Shown here: piece after piece, positions 1 through 11,076 of the stretch
How the letters are laid out: every line of letters starts with the position of its first letter
Numbering within the stretch: position 1 is the stretch's first letter
Assembly (NCBI GenBank): GCA_020881915.1
Contig: JAJFPB010000004.1
Coordinates: forward strand, 4,712,001 to 4,776,000
DNA: 64,000 nt
Direction of reading: 5' to 3'
Origin: Paramyrothecium sp. XJ0827
Taxonomy: Eukaryota > Ascomycota > Sordariomycetes > Hypocreales > Stachybotryaceae
Position numbers and translations under genes: made by a program
The notes under the pieces: model-generated
The model's database searches: none
What the model was told of the DNA's origin: nothing
What the model saw: the letters and a program-made list of their open reading frames with translations, nothing else

Positions 1-1589
1 AAGGGAAGATGAGCGCCGTGAGATCCGATGCACGATCTACGCTTCAGTCATCAACGACTCCGGACTTCATAATGCACAACCTGAGTCATCCCCGGGCGTT
101 TGGTAAAGCATGTGCGTTTGGAGGAATATGGGCAATTGGAGCCGGTTTCCTGCTGTCAATCTTCCATCAGAGCCTTTATGCCGGCGCAAAAGATGGGTCA
201 AAAGACCCTTGTGCTCGATTGATCCAAGCACCCAGGATGCATCTTACAAGTTCCCTTGGGAACAGCGTGTTGCCCCATGTCACGATTGCAGCTTGTGCTA
301 GCAAAGATCTTGAGATTGAGTACACCTGTAAGTTCGAGGGTAATTGGCATTGACTGGCCTCGTCGAGATGAAGCAATCACAATGCAGCATTTCTAGAACC
401 CCTAAATGACGGCACCGCTAAGATGACGTCCTCAGTCAGCAACACCCGCATCTGGCCAAACGTAGGATCACGGCTGACCACTGCGGTCGCATTGGCTGCA
501 GGAGATCCATGCTGGGCGCGTTTCACTGAGGCCTGGCACTTCGGTGGCCCCATACCATACCCCGGTTCCTCTGGCTGTCGTCCCTTGCTCAGTCAGCTAT
601 TCTTGGGAGGCCTAAGCTTGGCCTGTCAAAAACTAGGCGTAGCGCTGGCCAAGATGCCGAAGATCTAGCCAACCACACTCTGCGAACAACAGCCTTGTGG
701 GTCGTGCTGGACAGGCCGGAAATTAAAGCATTGAGAAAGGAAGGCCACAGTAGCCTTGCCTCTCGGCCCAATCAACAACCTGTCGCATCGTGCTCAAATC
801 GAGTAAAAGGACTTTTTCCAGAAGGTCGCAGGGACCAGGCCCTCAGTTGGCGTGAAACGCTGTGCCTCAGAATAGGAACACTCCAGCACTGGTGGCTTGG
901 GAGACAATGATATGAGCGGAGAGCTGCGTAGCTACGCCGCTGTGCCAAGCTTCCACCTGGTACAGCCAATAACCACTCCTGGAGCTGAGCCGGCGTTAGC
1001 CCCCGACATGTAAATGAGACTGACGGGCTTAACAGACCACCCAGGCAACAGGTGTATCTTTGTTTAGACCCTATGCACCCACCTGTCAGAAACACGAAAC
1101 GGAACTACCGTGAAATGAGCTCTCGGCTATCGTTGCTGCCAGAGGCTCTGCTGGATCTGGAGTGGTGGCTGATGGTGGAGACGGCACCCATGTTGGCTTG
1201 CGGACATTCCGGGGGCAGACCGGATTGCCTCGTGCACACGCACCATTTTGAGATCTCGGCGATACAGGGAACCTATTCTTGTAGCATCGAGAGAATATGG
1301 GGGGCCAACGATAAATATCGGCCGTTGGTCGCACACCAACCTGTTTGTTCTCGTTTTAGCATTGCAGTTCCATCTTTCTAATTGTGTCTTTCTGTCTCTC
1401 TTTCTTTCCTTCGTCTCTCCTTGACAGTCCATTCGCTTGACAGCCTTTTCGTGTTGTCTCTTTACATTCATTTCGTTTACTCAGTCAGTCTGCTTGGTAG
1501 GATTTGACTCTGTTGCCGCTCTTACACCTCGACTTATTCATCACGACTTCTCTTCTCACGACCCTCTTCTCTCTCATCAATCTTAAAAC
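1..1589. other. Gene-poor stretch upstream of the first gene
   Basis: Only short open frames occur here, on both strands, and they overlap each other. None shows a recognisable domain, signal peptide or joinable exon pattern. The last 200 bases are pyrimidine-rich and probably form the promoter and leader of the gene that follows. I see no RNA gene or mobile element. Confidence 0.5.
1381..1440 (+). promoter_or_regulatory. Pyrimidine-rich tract before the first gene
   Basis: The plus strand is dominated by C and T from about 1381 to 1440, and CT runs continue towards the start codon at 1590. Such tracts are common just upstream of transcription starts in strongly expressed filamentous-fungal genes. 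That role is inferred from position and composition only. Confidence 0.35.
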
Positions 1590-2657
1590 ATGGCCTTCGC
1601 AGCTGTTGTTAACGTCGTCGGCGTGCTGTCCGGCGTCGTCGGCATCCTCCAGTTCGGAATCGACAACTTCGCCCCAAAGGACGACGAGGGTGCCACCGTC
1701 GTCCAGCTCGCCATCGGCCTCGACGTTGCCGACGGTCTTAACAACGCCGGCGGAGATCTTCCCGATGTCCGCCTCTTCAACGAAGCCGGTGACTACCTCG
1801 GAATGACCGCGGACCCCGGCGACGTGGCCGACGGCGTCCTGGGCAAGGTGACTGTTAGCACCAATGGCCAGCAGTCGGCTTACACGCTCTTCTCGGCCAA
1901 CAGCAATGCCATCTGCATTGCCTACGCCACCATTACCTGGCCGAGCGGAGACCAGTACGCTTGGCCTGGTGACTGGGGCCGCCAGTGCGGCGCGTCCTGG
2001 TACTACTCCAACTACTTCATCAAGGGCACCGATGCCAGGCCCGACTGCATGTGGATCGATGCCGATGGCGATCAGCCCCAGACCGGCTTCCAGATCCACT
2101 GGCCCGAGTTTGTCGAGAAGTCTGGTGACGCCGCCAACGCCCGGGACGTCGACTACTACTGCAACAGCGGCGTTGCTTTCGGCATCCGCACCGAGCCGGA
2201 CCCCAACACCATCACCTACTGGGTCCTGAACAACGCCAAGCGCAGCATCACCGACTGGATCTTCGGCAAGCGCTCCGCCACTACTGTCGCCGAGGGCCCC
2301 CACAAGAAGAAGGTCGTCGACTGGACCCCCCGTGGCCGCTCCACCCACGTCCGCCGCCACAACGAGACCAGCGGCCACGTCGGCTCGACCAAGTTCCACG
2401 ACCGCCTCGTCAAGGACAACAACGCGCACCACCCCGCCACCGAGCTCTGCGAGAGCGAGAGCTCCGTCGGCCCCGACTTCCTCGACATCGCCCATGGCCA
2501 GTTCTGCCGCATGTCCGACAAGACCCTGTGGCCCGTCTGCGCCGGCCAGGTCGCCGACGACTGCTTCAACCTGGACCTCCACCAGCTGGTCGTGGGAGGC
2601 ATCGCCACCCGCGACAGCCCTTACGCCAACGTGGCCGACTGGTCTGCCGGCAACTAA
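1590..2657 (+). CDS. Uncharacterised GC-rich single-exon protein
   Basis: This intronless gene encodes 355 aa. I do not recognise a named domain. The first 25 or so residues are hydrophobic and could be a signal or anchor segment. Residues about 115-200 are rich in Trp, Tyr, Asp and Cys, including WPGDWGRQCG and CMWIDADGD, which suggests a folded, perhaps disulfide-stabilised domain. A basic His/Arg-rich linker follows, then a Cys-containing tail. Third codon positions are almost all C or G, unlike most genes in the window. In fungi this usually marks high expression, though transfer is another possibility. The strong bias also creates a long antisense open frame, which I treat as a shadow. 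The start ATG follows a pyrimidine-rich leader. Real gene: confident. Function: unknown. Confidence 0.85.
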   Translation: MAFAAVVNVVGVLSGVVGILQFGIDNFAPKDDEGATVVQLAIGLDVADGLNNAGGDLPDVRLFNEAGDYLGMTADPGDVADGVLGKVTVSTNGQQSAYTLFSANSNAICIAYATITWPSGDQYAWPGDWGRQCGASWYYSNYFIKGTDARPDCMWIDADGDQPQTGFQIHWPEFVEKSGDAANARDVDYYCNSGVAFGIRTEPDPNTITYWVLNNAKRSITDWIFGKRSATTVAEGPHKKKVVDWTPRGRSTHVRRHNETSGHVGSTKFHDRLVKDNNAHHPATELCESESSVGPDFLDIAHGQFCRMSDKTLWPVCAGQVADDCFNLDLHQLVVGGIATRDSPYANVADWSAGN

Positions 2658-3301
2658 GAAATGGGTCGCTGAGTTGCGACAGGGATTGATGGGATTTTTG
2701 CGGCTTCGTTTACATGTGTATAATTATGTTACCTATTGCTTATGCTTATGAAGAGAGATATACCCACACATGGATCTAAAGTTGTGCTCGAGTGATGAAA
2801 ACGTAGCAATTGGTGTATTTTGCGCTTGTTTGTTAGAAGCATCTTTTCGCTTTGGCTCAGATCTCTCCTTCAAGATGCTATATTACCATTATACTTCCTT
2901 CAAATGAGTTTGGGTAAATCTTGTATTTAATCCGGGTGCTCTGCATCAAACATTCACAACGACGTTGGGATGCACCACGACGTTGGGATGCACCACGACG
3001 TTGGGATGCGTCGGATACAAGGTAGTCGGCCGGCTCTCTGCGGTCTTTCGGATGTAGATACCCCAGGCTTCAGTAGCTTGAATCACAACTACACGCCCGA
3101 TCAAGCCGAGAATGGGACTCGGGTAGTCGGAAGGGCGTCTAATTAGTATAAAGACCTCTCTTGACCCCTTTCATGTCCCTTCCAACACAAACAAGCGTCG
3201 TCGGCTCGCGGCAAATGGACACAATAACCATGTCCCTACTAGTGTTTGAATGCCTCGTTGGACTTGAATCGCTAGCGTTCGTCAACGACACGATCAAGAC
3301 C
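2658..3301. other. Intergenic region with a short tandem repeat
   Basis: This region holds the 3' end of the preceding gene and an 18-bp tandem repeat (separate entry). I see no coding sequence in it. Confidence 0.5.
2959..3010. repeat. Tandem repeat, 18-bp unit, about 2.9 copies
   Basis: The unit ACGACGTTGGGATGCACC occurs twice exactly (2959-2976 and 2977-2994). A third copy, 16 bases long and changed at its last base, runs to 3010. There are no spacers, so it is a minisatellite rather than an array of separated repeats. Confidence 0.9.
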
Positions 3302-3680
3302 TTAGCTTGCGTCAAGTCGATACTGATTGGCTGTTTCGTAAATGTAACCTTTCTTGACTCCACTCGGATCGGTGCCGGAGATGGTTTCAGTGTAGTGCGC
3401 GGATTGCGCAGGATTAACGACTTCGTAAAAACTCGACCCGAGTTTCCTTTTTGATTCCAAAGCAACCCTGTCATTGCTTGCGCCGTAAACACCCAGCAAG
3501 AGGCGAACGGTGGCGATGACGGTCAAGATTATGGCGCCTAGAAAGGCCAAGTTCACACGTGCATCCGCACCAAAGGTCCGGACGGGCTGTCTCACCTGGT
3601 TCGTTGCCACAATCACCTTCTTCCCTTCTCATCTCTGTTAACAGTTTATTCTCATCTAGCAAGTAAGTTTTGTTATTCAT
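3302..3680 (-). CDS. Possible small single-pass membrane protein (2 exons)
   Basis: An ATG at 3680 opens a short exon (3680-3596). It joins a second exon (3537-3302) through an intron with a GTGAG donor and a CTAG acceptor. The phase fits and gives about 106 aa. The product has a charged N-terminus, one hydrophobic segment (AIILTVIATVRLLLGVYG, about residues 31-48) and a polar tail. I recognise no family. Only the splice signals, frame continuity and the plausible membrane segment support it. Its start lies about 60 bp head-to-head from the regulator exon beginning at 3739, exactly where that regulator's missing 5' part would be expected. It could be a chance reading or a remnant. Confidence 0.35.
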
Positions 3681-3738
3681 ATTACCTGAATTCCTGCTTC
3701 GCCATTGTTGTAGAAGCTCACAGGCCTGTCCTTGTCAG

Positions 3739-5164
3739 AACTCGTCACTTGAAGTGTGACGAGGAGAAGCCCACTTGTCGTCGCTGTCGCCAAGATATGG
3801 TTACATGTGATGGTTATGCCACGCCCAAGCCTCGCAAGGACCGTAAAGGTCGGCCGTCAAATTCAGAAATTGTCAAATCGATTCCGCAATCAACGCAGAT
3901 TGCTTCGCCTGTCGATATATTCCCCTCCTTGAGCCACTTTGAAAGCCTTTATTTTCAGCATTTCTTACAGTGGACCACAAATCAACTCACTGTCTCTCCA
4001 TCCTCAACGAACTTCTGGTTACGATACGCCCTTCCAATGTCTTTCTACTCCGAACCCGTCAGACACAGCATGATTGCCGTTGGTGCCTCTCATCGACTTT
4101 TCATGGCACACACGGTCGGCTATTCCCATCCATCAGAGCTGAAGCGTCTTGCCATTGGAGAGTACAACAAGGCCATTGCAACAATCCTACCTCGAATGTC
4201 CGCGACTTCTATTACCGATATGCACTGTATACTGGTCTGTTGTTTACTTTTCATCTCATTCGAAGGCTTAACCGGCCGGTACGATGAGCTCCTGCGCCAT
4301 CTGGGTGCTGGTATAACCCTGTTTCGGTCTTTGCCGACGTCTTCGGGTGAAGAAGAGGCGGTGAATAAGAAGCTTGTCGAGATGTTCGGTCGACTAGGTG
4401 TAGAGTCTTCAAATTTCATGGATGACCCGCAACTTTCTGGAATCACACAGTGGGTTAAAGGCAGAGCCTTCAACAGCTCGGACCCTTTCACCCCATTCAG
4501 AAACCTCGACGAGGCATCATACGAATTACGAAAGCTAGACCTTCTCTACGATGACAAACCTTGGCGTCTCGATAAACCTTCTGCTGATAGCATGTCTGGG
4601 CCTAGCCTCGAGGACGCATTTCATGAATGGACCCGACGGTTCGAGGCATCAAGCTGCTCCAAGGAAGAGTTTTCAACTGGGAGAGAATCCCAACTGAGGA
4701 ACATACGCCTGCGTAAGCTGTACTGGCAGATGCTTCTAGATGCTTACTCGTCAGAGGAGGCGATGGCAGACCCCCGGACATTTGAACCATTTTTATCCGC
4801 AGCTACCCTCGTCGCGGCCCCTTTCATCGCTTTGAACCAACCAACCTTTTCCCTCGATGGAAATTTGATCTCGGGTCTCCAGTGTGTCTCGACAACTACT
4901 TCCGATGAGGCAACAAAAGAGCGCGCAATAGACCTATTGCGACGGCTGAACCGTCGTGAAGGCATCCTAGACAGCCGTGACATGGTCAAGTTGCATGAAG
5001 TGGCTATGGAGCCGGACACGATTTCGGGGAACGATATCGATATGTCCATTCTCATGCAAGAGAGCCGTGTAGCGGCAGGCATACCTCGGCTTATTGAAAG
5101 GGTCAGTAGGTTGAAGGGGATAGCAATGACGAAGGAAAGTAGCACAGATTACGCATTTAATTGA
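3739..5164 (+). CDS. Zn2Cys6 transcription factor, 5' end missing
   Basis: The frame encodes the second half of a fungal Zn2Cys6 cluster (HLKCDEEKPTCRRCRQDMVTC). A basic linker follows, then about 420 aa like the middle-homology region of these regulators, ending at 5164. The phase and a CAG acceptor at 3736-3738 suggest an exon starting at 3739 that should continue an upstream exon ending in Cys-Lys. I cannot find that exon: the best donor upstream (GTAAGT near 3663) follows a Ser codon and has no CxxC before it. No in-frame ATG precedes the cysteines. The DNA-binding domain may therefore be broken, or the first exon lies further away. It is the outermost regulator of the putative isocyanide cluster. 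Family: confident. Integrity: doubtful. Confidence 0.75.
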
Positions 5165-6158
5165 ATAGACGTCACATTCCGTACCATCATACCTTTGTCT
5201 TTCTTTTCTCGGCGTAAACTTGTGGGTGTTCAAGTCAGAGGAAGAACTCAAGATTTTGCATGCCCGAGTGGACATAGGCCTAATTTGGGGCACAATATCT
5301 TCTGCTTCACAAACTTTAGGATGAGAAGATTAGTGACCAACAGAAATTTGCTCATCAGGGTGTAATACATTTATTCCCTTCCAAGTAGAAGAGATGCTGT
5401 AGCATGTGGATGATATTTTTGCCGAGCAACATCAAGTTCACTTGTAGTAATAGAAGCGACCCGGTAGATTCTCTTGACAGCAAGATGAGGACACAGTGGT
5501 CGGAGGCAGGATAGATTGAAATGCAACGTGGATGCCATCGAGAGTCTCTAAAAATGACATCTGAGTGGAATATCCGCAATGAGATTGGTTTCACACCTTT
5601 TTGATGGGGCCTTGACGGATCGACCCAATCTCTAGATCCAGTAATCCAGCGCTCGATATCGAGTCCATGACAGGCTGGCTTCAATAGGAGCTAAGGAATA
5701 GCGTGCCACTAAGTTAAGCCCTCCGAGCAAACGCACCCAAATAATCCATCTATTCATAGCTGTTCGCTGTGGATATTACCGAACGATCGGGTCGGAAGGA
5801 CGATGTGTGCTGAGCGGCGAAGACAACCATGAGCCCGACCCCATGGCAAGCCTCGGTCACTATCTATGCTTCTCTTCGTGAGTCCACGAAGCCTCTTCCG
5901 CCGCCCATTTACCGCGACAGCTCGAATGTCAGCAATGCCTTGCAGGGGCCCGTATGCAGAAAATAGTGGGCACATGTGCGCAAGTTTTCAGCTTCCCCAT
6001 GTCAGGAACTCCCATAGCCTGTGGCTGAGACACAAGCGGATTGCCCTGCCTCCGACAGCTATCGGCGCTATATTGAGGGAGACCCCTGGTATTTAAATCA
6101 CCCCCACCAAGAAAGTTGTCGCGCTGGATCAAACATCCTCCCTCGGAAGCGTGCGACC
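5165..6158. other. Intergenic region, no gene seen
   Basis: This is the spacer between the truncated regulator and the transporter. Short antisense frames near 5355-5684 have no recognisable domain. A TATTTAAA sequence at 6090-6097, about 60 bases before the transporter ATG, could be its core promoter. Confidence 0.45.
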
Positions 6159-7944
6159 ATGGCTGTAGGGACGCGGAACCTCGAGGACTTGACCGACGGC
6201 GACGGCGGGCACTTTGCCGAACGCATCAAGAAATCGACCGACGATGACGATCTCGACAGTCTCCTCGACGAGGCGAAAGACCTGGATGGCGCCGAGGAGG
6301 ATGCGCGCTTCCTGCCGCTGGACATGGACCCCGAGCCCGTCGTTGCGCCGCCCAGCAGCTCGAAGCAGCGCTATGTGATCCTCATGTGCGTGCAGTTTTT
6401 GTTCATGATCGAGGTCAGCCAGTTCATCATGGAACCGCCGCTGCAGGAGATCATGGAGGACTTCATATGCCACGAGCAGTACCCCGACCACGTCATGGGC
6501 CATCAGCAGACGCCGGACGCCCGCTGCAAGGAGGCCGATATCCAGGGAACTCTCGCGATGACCCGGTCGTGGATGATGACGATTGCATTGCTGGTTCGTA
6601 CGTATAATGTAATTCAACAATCGCAAAACGTCTGGAGACTAAGTGAAAATGTGTGTAGCGTTGCTCGTGCAAATTCCCTATGGCATTGCCGCGGACAAGT
6701 ACGGTCGCCGCCCGGTCCTCTTCCTCGGATTATTCGGTGTCGTTCTCACAACAGCTTGGAATACGATCGTGTGTACGTAGCATCCGATGCCATCCCCGAT
6801 AACCAATATTGACCCATTGCCCTCAAAGTGCGACAACCGAACGTATTCACGACGTGGCATTTGATCTTTGGTCCCATCCCCACGATCATCGGGGGCGGTG
6901 CGCCCGCCATCACTGCCATGATATGGACCATCCTCACCGATACGATTCCTGTCGAGAAGCGAACAACACTTTTCTACCAGATGCACGCCATGATGCTCAT
7001 CCTCAGCGCCGTCTGCCGCCCGATTGCTGCATGGCTCTTGAGCATTGACCCGTGGCTTCCCATGTGGATTGGCCTGGGCGCTCTCATCGTGAGCATGTTC
7101 TCGTCTCTGCTGATACCGGAGACGCTTCATTTCCACAAAGCAGCCGGCTCTGAGTGGCGCGACGATGCGACTCACCACAGCACGCAACCGTCCAAGCAAA
7201 AGTCTCTTCGATCAGCGCTGGGGACGGCCAAAAGGGATTTGAAGCACATTTGGGGTTCTATTTTGAAGTCCAGAAACTTGATGCTGCTGGTTGCCGGTTA
7301 CGCTCTGTGCTTCCCATTCTTCATTGCCTTTGAAATGAACTTGCTCCAATATGCCACGGCACGCTACAAGTGGGAGTGGTCTACGGTAAGTTTTGCTCAT
7401 GTAGACTTGTAATCCTAGCTTTCTAACTTGGCAGGCTACATATGTCACTACGATTCACAAGGTCATGTCGGTGATAGTTCTCCTTGCCCTCCTACCGTTG
7501 GCTTCCTACTATATCAACCAACGTTGGAGACTGGATGCCCCGAGTCGCGACCTGTTCTTGGCCAGAGGGTCCGTTTTCTTCCTGATCGGAGGCAACATCC
7601 TCACGACGATTGCAGCGGCACCCTGGCTACTCATTACATCGTTGGTGATTCTCAGCTTCGGTAATGGCTTCTACCCTCAAATCCGAGCACTTCTTGCTGC
7701 GCTCGTCGAGGCAGACAGCCTTGCAACTCTGAACACTTTCATCTCGACTATTGAGACTATCCTGGGATTGATCAGTATGCCCGCGATGGGCTGGCTTCTT
7801 AGCACAGGCATCAAACTAGGAGGCTTCTGGATGGGCCTACCATACATGATAACGTCACTTTTTGTGATACTCTCTTGTGTGGTCTTATTCATGTTTCAAG
7901 TCCCTCCTGGCATCAAACACTCACAGGGCAGTCACCACCATTGA
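6159..7944 (+). CDS. MFS transporter (4 exons)
   Basis: Exons 6159-6597, 6659-6772, 6829-7385 and 7435-7944 join in phase to give 539 aa. Introns are 61, 56 and 49 nt with good GTACGT or GTAAGT donors. The first 75 or so residues are acidic and cytoplasmic. About twelve hydrophobic segments follow. The loop after helix 2 carries the MFS signature (YGIAADKYGRRPVL), with the usual Gly, Asp and Arg-Arg positions. The family moves small molecules by proton exchange at the plasma membrane or an organelle membrane. Beside biosynthetic genes, export of the product or self-protection is the natural inference, but the substrate cannot be read from sequence. I chose the start because it opens the long in-frame exon about 60 nt after a TATA-like element. 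An upstream in-frame extension exists but is less likely coding. Confidence 0.88.
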
Positions 7945-9719
7945 AGCTGATTCAGGAAGAATGACGACAGGTGAAATGGATTTTTGGCGTTGTTTAGGCG
8001 GGGAATGCATGGCGTAATTGTAAAAGAAGGTTATCTCAACTTGTTCTCCAGCGAGTCAAGAGGCACACGTTTTAGGATACCACTGATAGAGTATTGTACA
8101 GTAGCAAGCGACCGACGGAGACAGCAACTTCTAAGGACTGCAAATTTATATTGCGTGCCCTGCAGGGCTTTATGTATTGACAAGGAAGCACAAGCCGCAA
8201 GGAGTTGGGCGATCACAGTCAACCACCTGGTCAAGTGTAATGGTCCAGTTCAAGACGAGCGCAACGGCCCCGCAAAGGCATCTGCAACAGCTCTTCACAT
8301 AATTGCTAAGTTAAATTAGCGTAGGCAGCAGTTAAACACAGCGTTATAATGACTACCTAGATTCTCAATGCTGGGGACTTGGTGTGGAAGCGCCGGCACC
8401 TCGAGGCAGAGTTGGCTTGCCTCTGCGGTCACTGTCCGAGGGTCGCCAAGAAAACTCATAACGATGCTAGACACCCCCAAAAGACTCTATGACGCTCATG
8501 ATCAGCGGAAAACTAACATGGGGTGCCGAGGAGCCGGCAGTGGGTAGGCGCCGGACCCGAGTCCAGCTGCGGATACACCGGCAGTGGCATTGCTGAACAC
8601 GAGGGCTTCCTTGCTGAATCCAACGCCACAAATGAATATTCCGATCTTCAAAGGATATAGCGAGCGGAAAATCAGTCCCAGTGGGAAACGTTTGTGGCTC
8701 TTCCCCCGTGTTGTCGACCTTTTTTTCTTCCCTTGCCCAACGTCAGATATTCGGGGTGCCAATAACAAAGTGACAGGAAGCCAGCAATTGCCATGAAGAA
8801 GGAACATCTACACCGAGACGCTTCGTCTAGACTGTGTTATTTATCGGTGATTTTGGGCACGGCTGTAGCTACAGTATTCCGATCGCCACTGATCAGTCAC
8901 TGCTCGAAGTTATTTTCTGATCGTGGTGCGGAGCTGGTATTACACAACTAATTACGTCCAAAGCACAGATGGTGCCGACGGAAAGTCAGTCACTGGAACA
9001 TCTATCTTTCGCGAATGTTCAATTTGTTCTAGCATGATCTTCTACAACCTTCACGCGTCCTCTTCGCCCTCCTCTTACAGTAGCATGATATTCAAGGGCA
9101 CTTCTTTGGCTGCGAGAGTCTGTTCTGGTATACCCATCTCGAACACAAGAAGCTCAACGCTTAGAATATTTCGTAAACGAGCAGATGACTGTCTTTCTGT
9201 ATGGCTTGATCACGTAGCGGAACCAGATGCGATGATTTCTGTAAACCAAATCGTAACGCAAACGCGCCGATGTGGTATGCGTTTTGAAGACAAAAATGAA
9301 CACATAGCCCCGAGGCCGCAAAGAAACCATGCCCGTTACTACCGTCTTGCGCATTTGCCTGTCGGCACGTTAGAGTCCGCCGACTTTCGGACTAATTCAC
9401 CTAACCCAATTTTCCACTTGTACGCAATGCTGCTCGTACGTCAGTTCAAAGGCTAGCGGGTGCAACACTTCGGTCCGAGAGAGCTCGGATTTCGGTATGA
9501 CATTATCGGCTTCTTGTGGGACGAAGAGCTTGGTTCCAAAAAAATGCAGGACCCAACTAATGATGACGACGAAATCCCATGCGGCGTTTGATTAGATCTA
9601 TGCATCCCAATCGTACCAGTACGTAATTACCAAATTATGCAATTCTATAATCCTTCCCTCTAGATCCAAATACCTCTAAACCAAGTGCTACAATCAGTAG
9701 CTGCGTGGTAATCATGACA
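7945..9719. other. Intergenic region, no gene seen
   Basis: This spacer lies between the convergent transporter and reductase genes. A few frames of 100-180 codons occur (for example 8923-9456) but lack normal starts, domains or splice structure. Nothing else was recognised. Confidence 0.45.
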
Positions 9720-11076
9720 CTACATCTGCCACTGCTTCAGCCACATAGCCATCCATTGGCTTCCAACAGGTTTAAGAAAGGCCAAAGTCTCGCTCTTGGA
9801 AGTAGTATTCTTGGTAGCAAGCGAGGGCATAACGGCACCGTCCAGGCCCTCACCATGGCTTGCTAACGACTCGAAGAAGTCGAGCAGTTTAAGGCCAGGG
9901 TTCAGGTCCAGGTTGGCGTCTTGGCCGGACCGCCGGAGAGCGTCTACCCAGTCCGCCCACGGGACAATGTGTTTTGCGTCGATCCGAAGGAGCTCGGAAA
10001 CCGTCGGGACTAAATCCGCCCAATTGATGGCTCTAGGATTCACGGCGTGGTAGATTCGAACATGGTCGTTGGCTGCAGTCGAGCTTTCATCAAATCCGGG
10101 TGTGAAATCAGGCTCCCCAGTCCTCTTATTGAGTTCAAATGCTCGAGACTTTGGAGTGTGTTCGATCACGTTGCTCAGCTCGAGAATGGCTTGTGAGAGG
10201 ATGTCCACAGGTACCCAATTCACCGAGTCCATAGATCCGAGGGTAGACGGAAGAAATCCAGTGTATTTTGAACTCGCGATAATCTTTCAGCAAGCACGAG
10301 CCGTCAGCTATATGGATCGCTGCGAAGGGTGCAAGAAGCAAAGCGCAACATACCGTGGGGAGCCATTCCTGCCTGTTCCATATGCCGTTCTCATTCATCA
10401 CAGGCCCTGCAATTTGCCCAACGCGACAAATCGCGGCTTTCTTATGCCGACTAGACCTCACGTGCTCCTCAATTATCAGCTCGCATACAAGCTTCGAAGC
10501 ACTGTAGCCGCCTAGATAGGGCGACAGGTCATAGTTTGGACGCTCGGCAACGGGTCCATCAGCCTGCACATGGCTGACGGTCCCAATCGTGGAGACAAAG
10601 AGGAAATCAACCTCCCTGGGGCTGTCAAGGCAGAAGTCTAGGAGGTGCCGCACGCCTCTGATGCTGGGTTCGAAGGATGAAAGGTCCCAATTGAAGTTGA
10701 CTGGCCACTGATTGTCTAAATGATAATTAGGTTACGCGAAATAGAGCAGGCATTGGTGTGTCTACTTACGGATGATGTGTGTGGTCTCCAAGAGGAGTTG
10801 GCCATACGTGTCCCGGTTCAAACCAAAGTAGGGCTGTGATAGATCAACTCGGAGGAAGTCGAGGCGATCATCGTCTAAGTTGGTGTGCAACCCTCGGGCC
10901 TTGTTGGCCTGTGCTTGCTTGGCACGGCCATTTTCAGCTCGATTTAGACAAATAACTTTGCCTACGTGACTTTGGTTCAACAGCGAGTCGAGTAAATATG
11001 AGCCCAATGATCCGGTGCTCCCGGTAAGAACTACCGTTGTGCTGGACGAATCCATTGCGTCGCTGGTTTGTGTCAT
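9720..11076 (-). CDS. Stand-alone thioester reductase-type NAD(P)-binding enzyme (3 exons)
   Basis: Exons 11076-10770, 10715-10354 and 10283-9720 join in phase to give 410 aa. The N-terminus has the nucleotide-binding loop GSTGSLGSYLL. The first splice rebuilds HNQWPVNFN, a hallmark of the male-sterility/thioester-reductase family (NAD_binding_4). The catalytic YSASK (YxxxK) follows. This fold forms the C-terminal R domain of many fungal adenylate-forming reductases and NRPSs, where it releases a carrier-bound acyl thioester as aldehyde or alcohol. Here it has its own ATG about 24 codons before the Rossmann loop and no adenylation or carrier domain in front. A free enzyme acting in trans is the likely reading. 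The nearest carrier domain is in the gene at 19086-22846, which lacks a reductase. That partnership is inference. Confidence 0.88.

Noticed and set aside
1485..2582. A 365-codon antisense open frame across the first gene
   Set aside because: It is rich in Val, Gly, Ala, Leu and Asp, as expected from the complement of a strongly C/G-ending coding strand, and it has no domain. The plus-strand frame has the natural ATG and leader.
2959..3010. CRISPR-like array
   Set aside because: The repeats are directly adjacent without spacers, and the genome is eukaryotic.
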